A DNA stretch of 64,000 nt from Limonium bicolor. Its lineage: Eukaryota > Streptophyta > Magnoliopsida > Caryophyllales > Plumbaginaceae. The translations under genes and the position numbers were made by a program. Each line of letters begins with the position of its first letter. Positions within the stretch are counted from its first letter, which is position 1. The notes under the pieces were generated by a model, which worked only from the letters and a program-made list of their open reading frames with translations, searched no databases and was not told the DNA's origin. Positions 22,301 to 33,989 of the stretch are shown one piece after another. The stretch spans positions 477,997,594 through 478,061,593 of the forward strand of contig CM041777.1 in the NCBI GenBank assembly GCA_023374045.1. Direction: 5' to 3'.

Positions 22301-25163
22301 ACACATATTTATACCTTAAGGTAATAATCTTACCTTATATGTTATAATTTACTTTATTGACATTATAGTCCATATATTTTCGGCCTTAATTTATTTAAAG
22401 GTTACACTAAATTTTTATATCAAAGTTTGAAGCTTAAATCAAACTTAAACTTAATAAATCTTAATTATATACTTACTTCTTCTTAATTCAAGACAATTCT
22501 TGTACTTGATTTCTCCTTGAATTCCAAGCTCTCCAAATGTTATTTGATGAAGGTATTTTCGGCCACCTTATACACATGTTGGAGATCTATTTGTTAGACT
22601 TCTAACAAGAATTTATAAATAATATTTGGAGTAGTTTTATAAGAATTTACCTTAGGAATTTTTCAAGGAATTTTTGGTAGACCTTGAGAGGATTGTAGAT
22701 CTAGATTTCCTTCATGAAATGATGAAGAGAATATAGGTTTAGAAGCTCAAGAATTCGTCACTAATTATAGACACCATATGGAGGAAGATAAGGATCACCT
22801 CATCTTACCGAAATTTCCAGATTGTGCATTCTCTGCGGTTTTTATCACCCAGAGATGAAATGACCACGAAAATTAATGATCCTTATATGCCTGGAAAGCT
22901 AATTCAAAGAGGAACAACTTTGGTGTTGAGACGTTTTTGAGAAAACTTACGGAAAATTCATAATATCTCCCGAACTGAGACCTATTGAACAGATTTCTGC
23001 TGTGAACCACTTCGCCTTCTTTTGTTCACCCAGAACTGAATACACCATGAAAATTAATGTTCTTTATATGTATGGAAAGCTAATTCGAAGGGGAACAAGT
23101 TTGATGTTGGGAAGATTTCAAGATAACTTACTGAAAATTACAGAATCGCTCCCGAAGCCAGACCTCTTGAACAGATCTGCTACTTGATTCTTGTTTTGTA
23201 GAATTAGCTAGGAATTTTGACATATAATGGAGTTAGAACTTAGACCCCATTGTTGGAGCTTGAAGCTAGGAGAGAAGAAGAAAAGAGGGGAGAAGACTTA
23301 CTCATTTTCGGCCAAGGGAATGAGGAATGAAGAGTGGTGTCGTGAGTGTCTAAGAGAAAGGGAATTAGCACTCAGATTTTGTTTGTTTATTGTCAACATG
23401 GGTAGGCATGTTAGGTAAGGACTTTAGTCATGATTCTCTCCAGATTTCTAGCTCATAAAAGTCTCCATGCCAGCTGCTATTTTCGGTAGCATCCAGGGGG
23501 AAGGAAGACTTGTTTGCCACTTGAGAATAAGATGACAAGGCATGTTAGGTGGAGTGTGTTTCCTTAGAATTTTCAACGAAAAAAAATCTCAATGCTTTAG
23601 GACCTATACTCACGGTAATGGCTGGAGATTGGAGCTGATTTATTTGACAATCTTGATGTCATACCTATCATATAATTATAGGTCTACTTTGTATTATTAT
23701 AATTAGGTAAGCATCTATTAAAGTTTGACTAATTAAATCTTGTCCCATGGCTCCATGTGCAGATTTTTTTTTCGGTGGATCATGGAGCTTATTTGGATGG
23801 GATACACTTTTATGTCATAATACAATTATTCCCTCTTTACAAGTTGATATATGTGTGTACAGCTGTAGGTTTTATTTTATTATGTAAGCCCATGTATATA
23901 CCGCTAAGCTGTGGTGTACACCACCGTTTTCATTTGTTTGATCTGTACACATGCACAAACGGGGGACATTAATATACTACAGATTTTTTTCCCTTGTTTG
24001 ATTAGTATACTCCTATTACCGACAATGTATATTAGTTGTTGTAGGCTTAACGTCATTTATATACTCTCCATCAAGTTGTAAAGTTACGTACACATGTGTT
24101 ATGTAGTAGGTGCTTAGTTGTTTGATTAGTATTCACATGTATCCTACTTCTACAATTGTACAGACGGTGGCACATGCTACAGATTTTTGTTTGATTAGTT
24201 AAATACCTTACCGTATAATATAATGTTGGTGTAGGTTTTTATACCATCTATACAATCTACATCATGCTCATAAAGTGAAATACATAACCGGCAGCTATAT
24301 GTATATACTTGTCGTTTAGTTTTTTTGTTTTTTGTTTTTATGCTATTAAAATATGTATGGTGTATATACATATGAGCTACCGTTTGTTAACTTGGTATGC
24401 ATGAGTACAAATGTCATGATAAATATGTTACAGGTTGTTCTGATTAGCATATCAATTTACGGTTACATCAAGAGGTGTACAGATTTTTTTTGTATGGTGC
24501 AATCTACATGTATAACCGGTTATATATATGTATATAAATAGATTTAATCTTATGCTAATAATGTATACTCAAGTATTAAGTAGGTACATTAGGTAGTTAA
24601 TCATTTTACTAAGTAACAATGTGTAAAAACTTGCCTAAACAAGGCATGTAAAACCGGTATTGTCATGCAGATTTTTATCTTGTACATCTTGTGTTATATG
24701 AAATGTTATAACGTTTCTGAGGTATCTATGATATATATTAAGAATTAAGATTATGTAACATTAGTTGTTACATTGTCTAAATGTGTATATCAATTTATTT
24801 TAGCATTTATAAATGCTTAGGAAATCGTAAAATATTTACGTTGCTCGTTAGTATTTTTCATGTTTTTACAGTGAATGTTATTGTGTACCAGGTCGTATAA
24901 ACGCTTGAATATATTTTTTTTTTGGGTGACGCTCTCTTAATTGAGCTTGTTTCGTAAGGGGTTCAATGCCCGTTAGCGTTTACGGTAAAACGACTAATTT
25001 TACGTAAGCGTTTGCGTGCATGAGTTAGCATGCGCACGCGTAGTATTAATTTATGTAACGTTTACATGCATAAATTAGCATGATTAACTAAAATGATCTG
25101 TTTCTAGATCAATTTCTCCATTATTTAATAGTTTAAGGTATTAATTAGGTTTGAGGTATTTCA
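19330..25163 (-). repeat. 5' LTR (5834 bp) of LARD-like element
   Basis: Direct repeat of 9113-14940. The first two bases at the low end read TT where the other copy has TG, so the terminal CA (on -) is mutated to AA here. Followed by the target duplication gccac at 25164-25168. Confidence 0.93.
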
Positions 25164-25214
25164 GCCACACACATGAAACCAAGACGCCTGAACCTTACCT
25201 TTAGGAAGTATTAA
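25164..25214 (+). pseudogene. AlkB-like oxygenase, 3' exon part 2 (C-terminus and stop)
   Basis: Starting with the duplicated target bases gccac, the frame interrupted at 9112 resumes as AT-HMKPRRLNLTFRKY and ends in TAA at 25212-25214. The R-x5-R in RLNLTFR is the 2-oxoglutarate-binding motif of AlkB proteins. The 16-kb element therefore separates the iron ligands (HxD...H, 8817-9112) from the co-substrate motif. Leaving out the element and one target copy gives an uninterrupted frame, which confirms the exact insertion point. Confidence 0.9.
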
Positions 25215-25283
25215 ATTCATAGTATCATGTAATCCATTAGTAACGTGTATTAGAGACACTGTATGCATGATGGTTGGTTTATC

Positions 25284-25289
25284 AATAAA
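25284..25289 (+). terminator. Poly(A) signal of the AlkB-like gene
   Basis: AATAAA 70 bases after the AlkB-like stop codon, in what is left of its 3' untranslated region before the truncated chromovirus begins. Confidence 0.5.
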
Positions 25290-25374
25290 GAGCAGTGTTG
25301 ATTTAATTCCACTTGTGTCCACCATCAGTACTTATCCAATTGTGAATTCAATAGGTTGTGGGCTCGGTACCGAA

Positions 25375-28300
25375 GGTAACCTGAGCATCCTCACCGAAGC
25401 ACAAGCCGACAGAAGCGGCACTATTTTAACAGGAACCTTCCCAGTGAACGGCATTGATGCCAATGTGTTATTCGACTCCGGCGCCTCTCACACATTCGTA
25501 TCACCATCTTTTTGAAGAGGTTGAGGCTAGATGCGGACGAGCTACCAATTTTATGGTTACTCTCCCATCGAAGGAGCGAGTAAAGTGCACCAAATACTAC
25601 CAATCAGCCACCATAGAAATCAAAAACGAAGCGTTTCCCATTTCCTTCATCGAGTTTAATGGATTGGGATTCGACTTAATCATCAGAATGAATTGGCTGG
25701 AGCGGCACAAGGGTAGAATCCTCTGCGCCGAGCATCGTTTGCTGCTCAAGAGTCCTTCTGGGGTTACCGTATCTTACCGCCAGAGACCGAGAGAGCCTTC
25801 GACCACACTCATATCTGCTATGGCTATGTACCGGGAGCTCAGAAAGGGCCATGAAGTGTATCTGTGTTATGTACAAGACCTGGAGAGAGATCCAGAGTTC
25901 AGTGAAGATGTACCCATCGTATCCGAATTTCCTGATGTTTTCCCTAAGGAGCTACCCGGCATGCCACCACCGAGAGCAGTGGAATTTGAAATTAATCTCT
26001 TGCCAGGTACCGGTCCCATTGCTAGGGCACCGTACCACATGGCACCTGCTGAAATGACAGAGCTCAAGGAGCAGTTACGAGACCTTCTGGACAAAGGGTT
26101 TATACGCCCGAGCGTATCACCCTGGGGAGCACCGGTTCTCTTCGTGAAGAAGAAGGACGGTAGTCTCCGCCTTTGTATTGACTACCGCGAGCTGAATGCG
26201 GTCACAGTCAAGAATAAATACCCATTGCCACGCATCGACGACCTATTTGATCAGCTGAAAGGAGCATCAGTCTTCTCCAAGATCGACCTCCGTTCTGGGT
26301 ATCATCAAATTGCTATCAAAGAGCAAGACATTGAGAAACGGCATTCCGTACCAGATATGGCCACTACGAATTCACAGTGATGCCATTCGGTTTGTCAAAT
26401 GCACCAGCTAAATTCATGGACCTCATGAATCGACTATTCAGTGAGCAGTTGGACACTTCAGTGGTTGTCTTCATCGACGACATACTTGTATACTCCAAAT
26501 CAGTAGAGGAACATGAAATTCATTTGAGGAAAGTGCTTGAGACACTGCGCGAGAACCAGCTGTATGCGAAGTTCTCCAAATGCGAATTCTGGCTAGATCA
26601 GGTATCATTCCTCGGTCATGTCATCTCGAGCGCAGGTATCTCAGTTGACCTTCTAAGATAGAAGCTGTACGATCATGGCCTAGACCTAAGACTGTTACCG
26701 ACATTCGGAGCTTTCTTGGTCTAGCCGGTTACTACCGGAGATTGTAAAGGACTTCTCGAAAGTCGCTAAGCCCATGAACATTGATGAAGAAAGATGCACC
26801 GTTTGTATGGACAGACGAGTGCGAGTTATCATTTCAGAAACTAAAAGACTCATTGACCTCCGCGCCCATCCTTACTCTTCCAGAGGGCACAGAGGGATTT
26901 GAGGTATATTGTGATGCATCAGGCAAAGGAATGGGATGCGTACTCATGCAGCATGGCAAGGTTGTTGCTTATGCCTCCCGCCAGCTGAAAAAGCATGAGG
27001 AGAATTACCCGACACATGACTTAGAGTTAGGAGCCATTGTCTTCGCCTTGAAGATATGGCGACACTATCTCTATGGGGTAAGCATCACCATCTACTCCGA
27101 CCACAAGAGCTTACAGTATGTATTCACACAGAAAGAACTTAATTTGAGACAGAGAAGATGGATGGAGTTTCTTTCAGACTACGACATCGACCTACAATAT
27201 AAGGAAGGGAAGGCAAACATCATAGCCGACGCCCTGAGTCGTCGAGCACACTCGCTCCATTCGCTACTCGCTTCTTCTAGCTTGGTTGACGAGGTGCGAG
27301 ACGCTCAGTTGAGCGACCCTTACCTAACCGAAATCAGACAAAAGATCGAAAATGGTACATTTGAGAAGAAGAAGTATGACTTCAAGCTACATGAAGATGG
27401 TTTGATTCGGTTGAATGGCAGGCTATGCGTCCCCCGAAGCAATGCTGAGCTAAGGGATCGCATCCTGCGAGAGTCACACAGTTCCACATTATCAGTCCAT
27501 CCAGGAGCCTCCAAGATGTACAAAGACATGAAGAGGTACTTCTGGTGGTCTGGAATGAAATCGGATGTGACAGAATTCGTATTGAGATGCTTAACATGCC
27601 AAAAGGTGAAATTTGAACATCGTAGACCGGGCGGAATGGTACAATCGATGCCAGTTCCGGAGTGGAAATTTCATGATATCTCCATGGATTTTGTTGTAGG
27701 ACTCCCGCCTGCTAGGGGAGGACTCAACATGATCTGGGTTGTAGTCGATCGCCTTACCAAGGTTGCCAGATTCATACCGATGAAGGACACCTGGAAGGTA
27801 GTGAAGCTCGCAGAGCTTTTTGACAAGGAGATTATCAGACATCACGGAGTCCCGAAAACCATAGTATCTGACCACGACACCAGATTTCTTTCGAGATACT
27901 GGAGAGCCACACGGGAAGCGTTGGGTACAGAATTGAAGCTGAGTACCGCCTTCCATCCTCAGACCGACGGTCAGACAGAAAGGACCATCCAGACACTGGA
28001 GGACATGCTTCGGGCATGTGCCTTAGACTTTCAGGGGAGTTGGTTAGATAAGCTTCATCTTATCGAGTTTTCTTACAATAATAGCTATCATGCTTCGATT
28101 AAGATGTCGCCTTTCCAAGCCCTATACGGTAGACCTTGTCGTACACCCTTGTGTTGGGATGAGTCGAGTGAAGCGGTCATACTAGGACCGGAGTACCTTG
28201 AACAAGTGCAAGCTGAAGTTCAGCAGATTCGAGCCAATATGAAGGCAGCCCAAGATAGACAGAAATCCTATGCGGATGTGAGACGACGCGACCTTGAGTT

Positions 28301-28725
28301 CGCCGTGGGCGACCAAGTGTTCTTGCGAGTTTCACCTATGAAGGGCGTATTCCGTTTTGGTCAGAAGGGCAAGCTTAGCCCAAAGTTTGTAGGGTCGTAC
28401 ACTATTACTGAAAGAGTTGGATCCGTAGCCTACAGGTTAGCACTACCTGAGGACTTGGGACGTGTCCATGATGTATTTCATGTGTCACAACTCAAGAAGT
28501 ATATTGCTGATCTTCTCATGTCTTAGAGCCCGAGAGATTATCCATTGAGCCGACCATGAGATATGTTGAAACCCCAGTGAGAATCCTGGATAGGAAGACC
28601 AGAGACACTCGTCATAAGTCTATACGAATGGTGAAGGTCCTATGGTCAAACCATGACGTCGAAGAAGCGACATGGGAATTGGAAGATGCCATGAAGGCTA
28701 AGTACCCACAGTTGTTCATAGACTA
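25375..28725 (+). pseudogene. Chromovirus pol: protease-RT-RNase H-integrase-chromodomain, frameshifted
   Basis: Domains in order: aspartic protease (FDSGASHTF at about 25471); RT (palm motif FIDDILVYS at about 26470); RNase H ([10 protein letters not shown] at about 26907, [10 protein letters not shown] at about 27094, DALSRR end); integrase with an HHCC zinc domain (H...H...CLTCQ, ending about 27600) and a DDE core ([27 protein letters not shown]); a GPY-like region and a C-terminal chromodomain (EEATWELEDAM, stop at 28723-28725). These proteins copy the element's RNA and insert the DNA; the chromodomain steers insertion to heterochromatin. The frame is broken at about 25510, 26338, 26653, 26745, 26770 and 28512. 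Nearly all are one-base changes at short runs of one base, and otherwise every catalytic motif is present. Real decay and consensus error cannot be told apart here. Confidence 0.9.
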
Positions 28726-29153
28726 GAGAGTCTAGCATTTAGTAATACGGGTACGGGTCGTACCCCTTTTAAGGGGGGTAGAGCCCTTTTTACTTTTGCA
28801 TTGCTTCGGGGCAAGCATTGCATAGTGTGTAGGTATTGTAATAGGTTTTGTATGGCACATGTAGTGCGGAGCGTATGTGTATGTATGTGTAATCTGTGTG
28901 TATGGATGTGTATGTACAGTGTGTGATGTATGTGTAATGTGAATTGCAATGTTGTATTGTGGAATGGTATGAATTGAAAGTGGTGAATTGTGTATGATTC
29001 TTGAACTGTGTATGTTTGCAATGTGGAATGAAGTAAACACCTCATTGGTGGTAGTAAGATGCATTATGGCAATTGGTTGCCTAATGAGTAGAACTACATA
29101 AACTATTAAACCTTGAGCAACTTTGAGGGCAAAGTTTCTTAAGGGGGGTAGAT
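28726..29153 (+). other. Chromovirus 3' untranslated region and polypurine tract
   Basis: Non-coding. It contains two purine tracts, ttttaaggggggtagag at about 28767 and cttaaggggggtagat ending at 29153; the second directly precedes the LTR. TG-rich in between (28850-29000). Confidence 0.75.
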
Positions 29154-32100
29154 TGAAATACCCCGTAATTAAAAATAGTGATTAATTAGGCTAATGAATA
29201 ATTTAGAAGCTTAATTAAGTGTAAATAATCATGAGGGAACAAATCCCGAAGAAAATGGATCCCTAAAACGGATTAAAATCACTAACGAACCTTAAAGCGC
29301 GTTTTTCGAGGTAACCGGGAAAACGTGTCTTTAAGCGGGTCAAATAGACTCGTAACAATTTCGGTCAACTAAATAATCATTAATAAATATTAGTGAAGCT
29401 TTAGAACCAATAAAATCAATAAAACGAGAGATTAGTAAAAACTGTCAAAAACAGGAAGTTGTGGGGTAGGAACATAAATAACCAAAACTTATGTGTCCAC
29501 TTTTAAAAATAAAAGTTCAAAGTGTGGGTGTGTGCAGTGGGGGTCCGATTTGGTGCCTCTCTCTCTCACTCTCCTCACTTATCTAATATGCTACAAGACA
29601 AAAGTAATAAAACAACCCTACCTCACTTTACCACTCTCTCTCCTCCATTTCATTCTCCTCACTCACGTAAGCCCCCTTCTCCTCTCTATTTTTCTCCTTC
29701 TTGACCGATAACAATGGAGAAAATGAAGAACCACTAAAAACCTCACCTTCTCTCCTCTTGTAACCCCCTCAAATCTCTTCCAAAAATTATAAAAACTACA
29801 CCATTGTCTTCCTCTCCTCAAGAGCAACATTTCCCTCTTTTCAAAATCCGGAAAGGAGCACTTTCGTTTTCATGGGTATACCCCATTTGGAGCTTCAAGA
29901 CCACCACTAGAACCACCTTCTTCTTCTTGTTCTTTTGAGGTAAAAATCTTCTTGAAACTCCATCATTTTTCTAGCCTTAAGGGCAAAACGAAAATCTAGC
30001 TAAACCCTTGTTTGGTTCCTTTGTACCCAGCCGATTTTGGCTTGTTTGTGGAGTTGGGAATCTTGTTCTTGAGCCATTTCAAACACCACTTACACCCTTG
30101 CAAGGTAATGAGATTTCTAAACCCTAGAACTTACATTAAAACTTGAATAATGTTTAGGGTTAGTTTTAGTATTGAATGTGTGTGTATGTATGGGTTATAA
30201 TATTAGATTTGTTGAAGTACCAAAACCGGTAGAGAGAGAAGGAAGGAGCAAGAAAGAAGGAGGAAGAAAAACTAGAAGAAAAACAAGGTAAGGATGCTCA
30301 ATTGTGTAGCCTTGTATATACATGTATGTAACAGATTTTTTTTAGAAGTTAGAATGGGTATTGTAAAATAGTAAGGTATTGATAGTGTAATGTGTAGGAA
30401 GAAACAGATGTTTTAAGCCTTTAAAAGATATGTAAAACTTATTGAAAACATAGATGGGAGTCATTGTTTGAGTGCAGGAAATTTAATGTTGTTAGTGTAG
30501 TATTTGTGTGTGAGAATTGGGTATATTGCTATTGGTTATAAACAGGTGGTGTGGACCATTAATGTGTGAATAAACAATGTGGTGAGAGTATAAAATTATA
30601 GGGGAGGTCATGGCAAAATTTACCTAGGAATAGAACACTTAAGAGATTAGAAACTAGGTGAATGGCATAGGTTGTAACAGATTTTAATAGAGGAAGATAG
30701 AGGGCATATTAGGAGAGATAGTCAATGTAGTTGTAATGTATTAGAGGTGTTAGGAATGACATTAGAAGAGGGAGTTATAGAAGGGGAGTGTTAGCATCAA
30801 AATCTGTAGCAAAATGCGTTAAGGAAGAAAACAAGGTAAGTGTTGAATAGAAACTTAGAGAATTGTGTATATAAGTTAGTATAGAATTGTGTAATGAATT
30901 AGGAAATGAATTAGCATGATTTAGAGTGTTTAAATTGTACTAAACATGTTAGGATGTATGTAGGAAGATTGGGGAAGCAATGGGTAAATTGGGAAAAGAA
31001 AAATAAGGTCTGTAGCACAATCTGCTGCCGTCCGACCCAGAGCCTGGATCGGACAGTGGGTCGGACGGGGCTTAAGTAACGATAATAAATCTTTCTGGAA
31101 CGGTCCGACCCAGGGCCCATGAGTCGGACATGGGTCGGACAGGCAAAAAAAAATCTGTGTCGAAGTTACTGACTTCGTCCGACCCAGAGTCTGGGTCGGA
31201 CAGTGGGTCGGACGGAGCTTGGACACGGGACTGAAACCTTCTGGAACGGTCCGACCCAGAGGAGTATGGGTCGGACGGAATAGTGCTGGGTCGGACGGGA
31301 AGAATTTCAGAGACGGGAACCTACTGGAACGGTCCGACCCAGGGCTTGGATCGGACGCTGGGTCGGACGACCCATAACTTACAAAAAAAAAACTGTAAGC
31401 TTTTAACTAGTATATGTATGTATATGTATATATGTATACCCACCTATACCTATGTACATGTATATATATGTAAGTAAATCATTGTTAAGTAACTAGAAGT
31501 AAGAAAATAAAATGCAAGTATAGGAAGGTAAAGACTTAGTAAGTATGAGTTAGGAAACGTAAGAGTAATCGAGTTAAGTTAATGATAGATAGATTAATCA
31601 CTCGATTGTATGTATATCATAGGATCCGATTTGTGACACCGGAGGAACGTTCGGAAACACGTACAACGGTGAACGGTATGAATTCCTCATGCCCCGTATG
31701 CTATCTTGGTTACTCTGATTTGTGTGTTGTGTGCTAATTGATCACCAAATAAGATAAATGCACGAATCGGAGTTATCATGTTTACTTGTGAATATGTAGT
31801 GCTGTATATTGGTGTATAGTTTTCTTAATTCTTAGTTTGGATAATTCATGAAATGTATGGATGAATATGAATGTGTGTATGAATGTTGTATTGTACTGTG
31901 ACCGATTGTGATTGTGCTTGGACTTCTAACTTATTCCTAACAAGCTAACCAATCTAACTTAAATTGGTAATTAAATTGGAATGAGTAGAAGTCCGATATA
32001 GTTTCGGCCACGCGTGAGGATACGGAGTCACGAGAGGTTGGCTCCAATTCCTGACTCTTAAACTAGTTCGCGGCCCAAATCCCTTAAGTGGGTAGCATCC

Positions 32101-33012
32101 CGGATTGGTGAGTCAAGTAAATCCCGGAGGTGGGACGGAGTAGTCCCCAGGGCCGGAGGTCATACCGACTTAACTTGAGTATAAGTAAGTAAGTAAGAAT
32201 GAGTAAGTAAAGTAAATGGGAGTAAGTAAGTAAAGTAAGAGAAAGTAAAGTGTAATGAGTAAAAGAGTAATCAGCATTCCGATTAACCCGGATGCGTAAT
32301 TTGGCTAACGATGTGAAGGTAAGTATTGTGTGCATTATTGTATTGATGCCTTGAATTGTGTAATGAATTGGATATGCATGTATGTTGTATGCAAAATATG
32401 TATGTATGAAATTAATGAATCGCATGTTTAGTGGACGTCAAATAGTCGGCGTGCCCTAGCTAGCACGCGGTATATGCGGAGTTCATGCGCAGCTTTTGCT
32501 GAGCCCCTTGGGGCGATGTTTTTACTACACGCAGGTACAAGAGAAGGATGAAGGTCGTGAAGAGATGTAGCTAGTTCTTTGATTTCTTTTTGGTTGTAAA
32601 CAACGAATTATGATTGGTGTACTAAGTAGTACACAGCTGTAAGTTTTGTTAGCCGGTGTACCATGGGGTACACCTTTTTGGATAGTGGAAGTACTGGATT
32701 GGGGTATAGATGAGTAGCTTGTAGAAAACTCATTCTTTTGGGAAGTTTGAATTGGGATGTAAATGAATACACTTAAATACTCGGTGATCCATTGATGTAA
32801 GTATTCGGTATGTGGTATTTTGGTAAGTAATTTAGTAGCTTGGTACACTATGATCATCAGACCGTCACTGTAAAGGTAAGCCTAGCTAGCCGTATGGGCG
32901 GTTAGCGGCGTTGTATCACCCGCCATAGTAATGGTAGTATTTCCGCTGCGAACTGATAGGATTAACAGGACGATTAGACGGTAAGCATAGGATTAACGGT
33001 AGGGGTGTTACA
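29154..33012 (+). repeat. 3' LTR (3859 bp) of chromovirus
   Basis: Starts TGAAATACCCCG after the polypurine tract and ends GGTAGGGGTGTTACA. It shares with the 5.8-kb LTRs at 9113 and 19330 (read on -) both termini, an ACGGTGAACGGTATG block (about 31668) and a TTTCCGCTGC block near the end (about 32941). It contains the GTCCGACCC inverted-repeat cluster at 31029-31372. No partner LTR is in the window. Confidence 0.85.
31029..31372. repeat. GC-rich inverted-repeat cluster, core GTCCGACCCA/TGGGTCGGAC
   Basis: Five units, each starting GTCCGACCCAG and ending one or two TGGGTCGGAC blocks, most preceded by ctggaacg. Each unit can fold on itself. Confidence 0.92.
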
Positions 33013-33800
33013 ACACACCACACACTTATTACCTAAGATACGCAAGGCTACACTCACAATACCCCAAAACTGAACAAATACTCATATATTAACTGAATAA
33101 CAATACAAAGCTTGATCACACAACTTATAAATCATAAGCTACGATTACAAAAGCGGAAGCTACAAAATAAAGATGGGCCACAAGGCCAATAATACAAATA
33201 CAAAATCTGCCGCTCACTTATTACCTAAGATACGCAAGACTACACTCACAATACCCCAAAACTGAACACATACTCATATATTAACTGATTAACAATACAA
33301 AGCTTGATCACACAACTTATAAAGCGGAAGCTACGATTACAAAAGCGGAAGCTACAAAAGGCCACAAGACCAACAATACAAATACAAAATCCGAATCCAA
33401 AACTAAAAGCAAAAGCATAAGTCTCCAACCAAATGCTTAAACCTACAAATCAGACGGAACTAGGGATGAGCAACCACAGCTCAAAAGATGATAAATTTTA
33501 TCAGCTGAGCATGCTCAAAACAGTTTAAAGAACACATATATATACATATATACGAACAGCAAAACAGAATCCGAAATCGAAGCAAAAGACTTTCAAAACA
33601 GACTGAAGAGCAAAGCAAAACAAAGCTAAGCGAAAGTCAAAACAAAAAGCTAACAGCGGAAAGCTTTTTAGAAATCAAAAGCTCCACGGAATTCAGAAGT
33701 CAGCAGATAGACCATCAAAGACTACAAACTGAAGTAGAACAGGGCGAAGCCAAAAACCACGATCACGTGATGTTCACCAGTGGAATATTCTTAAAACAAA
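33013..33800. repeat. Unclassified repeat with tandem duplication of about 190 bp
   Basis: The block acttattacctaagatacg...accccaaaactgaac starts near 33025 and again near 33218, with the second copy carrying its own short duplication of an aagcggaagctac phrase. Phrases such as agcggaagc and atcagctgagc...gctcaaaac recall chromoviral LTRs on the - strand, but I cannot place ends. No coding. Confidence 0.5.
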
Positions 33801-33989
33801 GCGGGGATCGGACATAGTGGTTCACAATAGATGGAGTAAATTTGTATTAAATTTAAAATAGTCATAAATTTTAAAACGTAAGTCCAAAATAAAAAAAATT
33901 GCACCATTGTTGATCTAAATTCAAGCTCTTTAAAACAAGACCAATCATGGATACATTTTGACAAGTTTAAAAATTTATGTTAGTTACAT

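Larger units (their letters stand above)
9113..25163 (-). mobile_element. Giant-LTR, coding-free LARD-like retrotransposon (Tekay-related)
   Basis: Two near-identical 5.83-kb direct repeats (9113-14940 and 19330-25163) flank a 4.39-kb interior. Read on the - strand the LTR starts TGAAATACC and ends GGGGTGTTACA. The primer site TGGTATCAGAGC (initiator tRNA-Met) lies next to the right-hand LTR at 19315-19326, and a purine tract (TTTTAAGGGGGGTAGAT on -) lies next to the left-hand LTR, which fixes the orientation as minus. The target duplication is perfect: gccac at 9108-9112 and 25164-25168. No gag, protease, RT or integrase is recognised anywhere. LTRs longer than the interior and an absence of coding match the LARD class (described in barley with about 4.5-kb LTRs). 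Differences between the LTRs are few and mostly small indels, so it is young. Confidence 0.92.
25370..33012 (+). mobile_element. 5'-truncated Tekay/Del-like Ty3 chromovirus
   Basis: A + strand Ty3 element with protease, RT, RNase H, integrase and chromodomain (about 25370-28725), a 3' untranslated segment, a polypurine tract (CTTAAGGGGGGTAGAT, 29138-29153) and a 3' LTR (29154-33012). The 5' LTR, primer site and gag are missing. The left edge lies somewhere between the AlkB poly(A) signal at 25289 and the protease. Chromodomain presence, long LTR and TGAAATACC...GTGTTACA ends fit the Tekay/Del group. Confidence 0.88.

Noticed and set aside
8817..25515. AlkB domain as part of the chromovirus polyprotein
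   Set aside because: The AlkB frame ends in its own stop with a poly(A) signal after it, and the protein matches cellular plant AlkB homologues, so it is a host gene remnant beside the element.
28716..29064. 109-110 codon His/Thr-rich frames on -
   Set aside because: TG/CA-rich simple sequence in the chromovirus 3' untranslated region.
31029..31372. CRISPR-like array of palindromic repeats
   Set aside because: Units and spacers are irregular, it lies inside a plant LTR, and no prokaryotic context exists.
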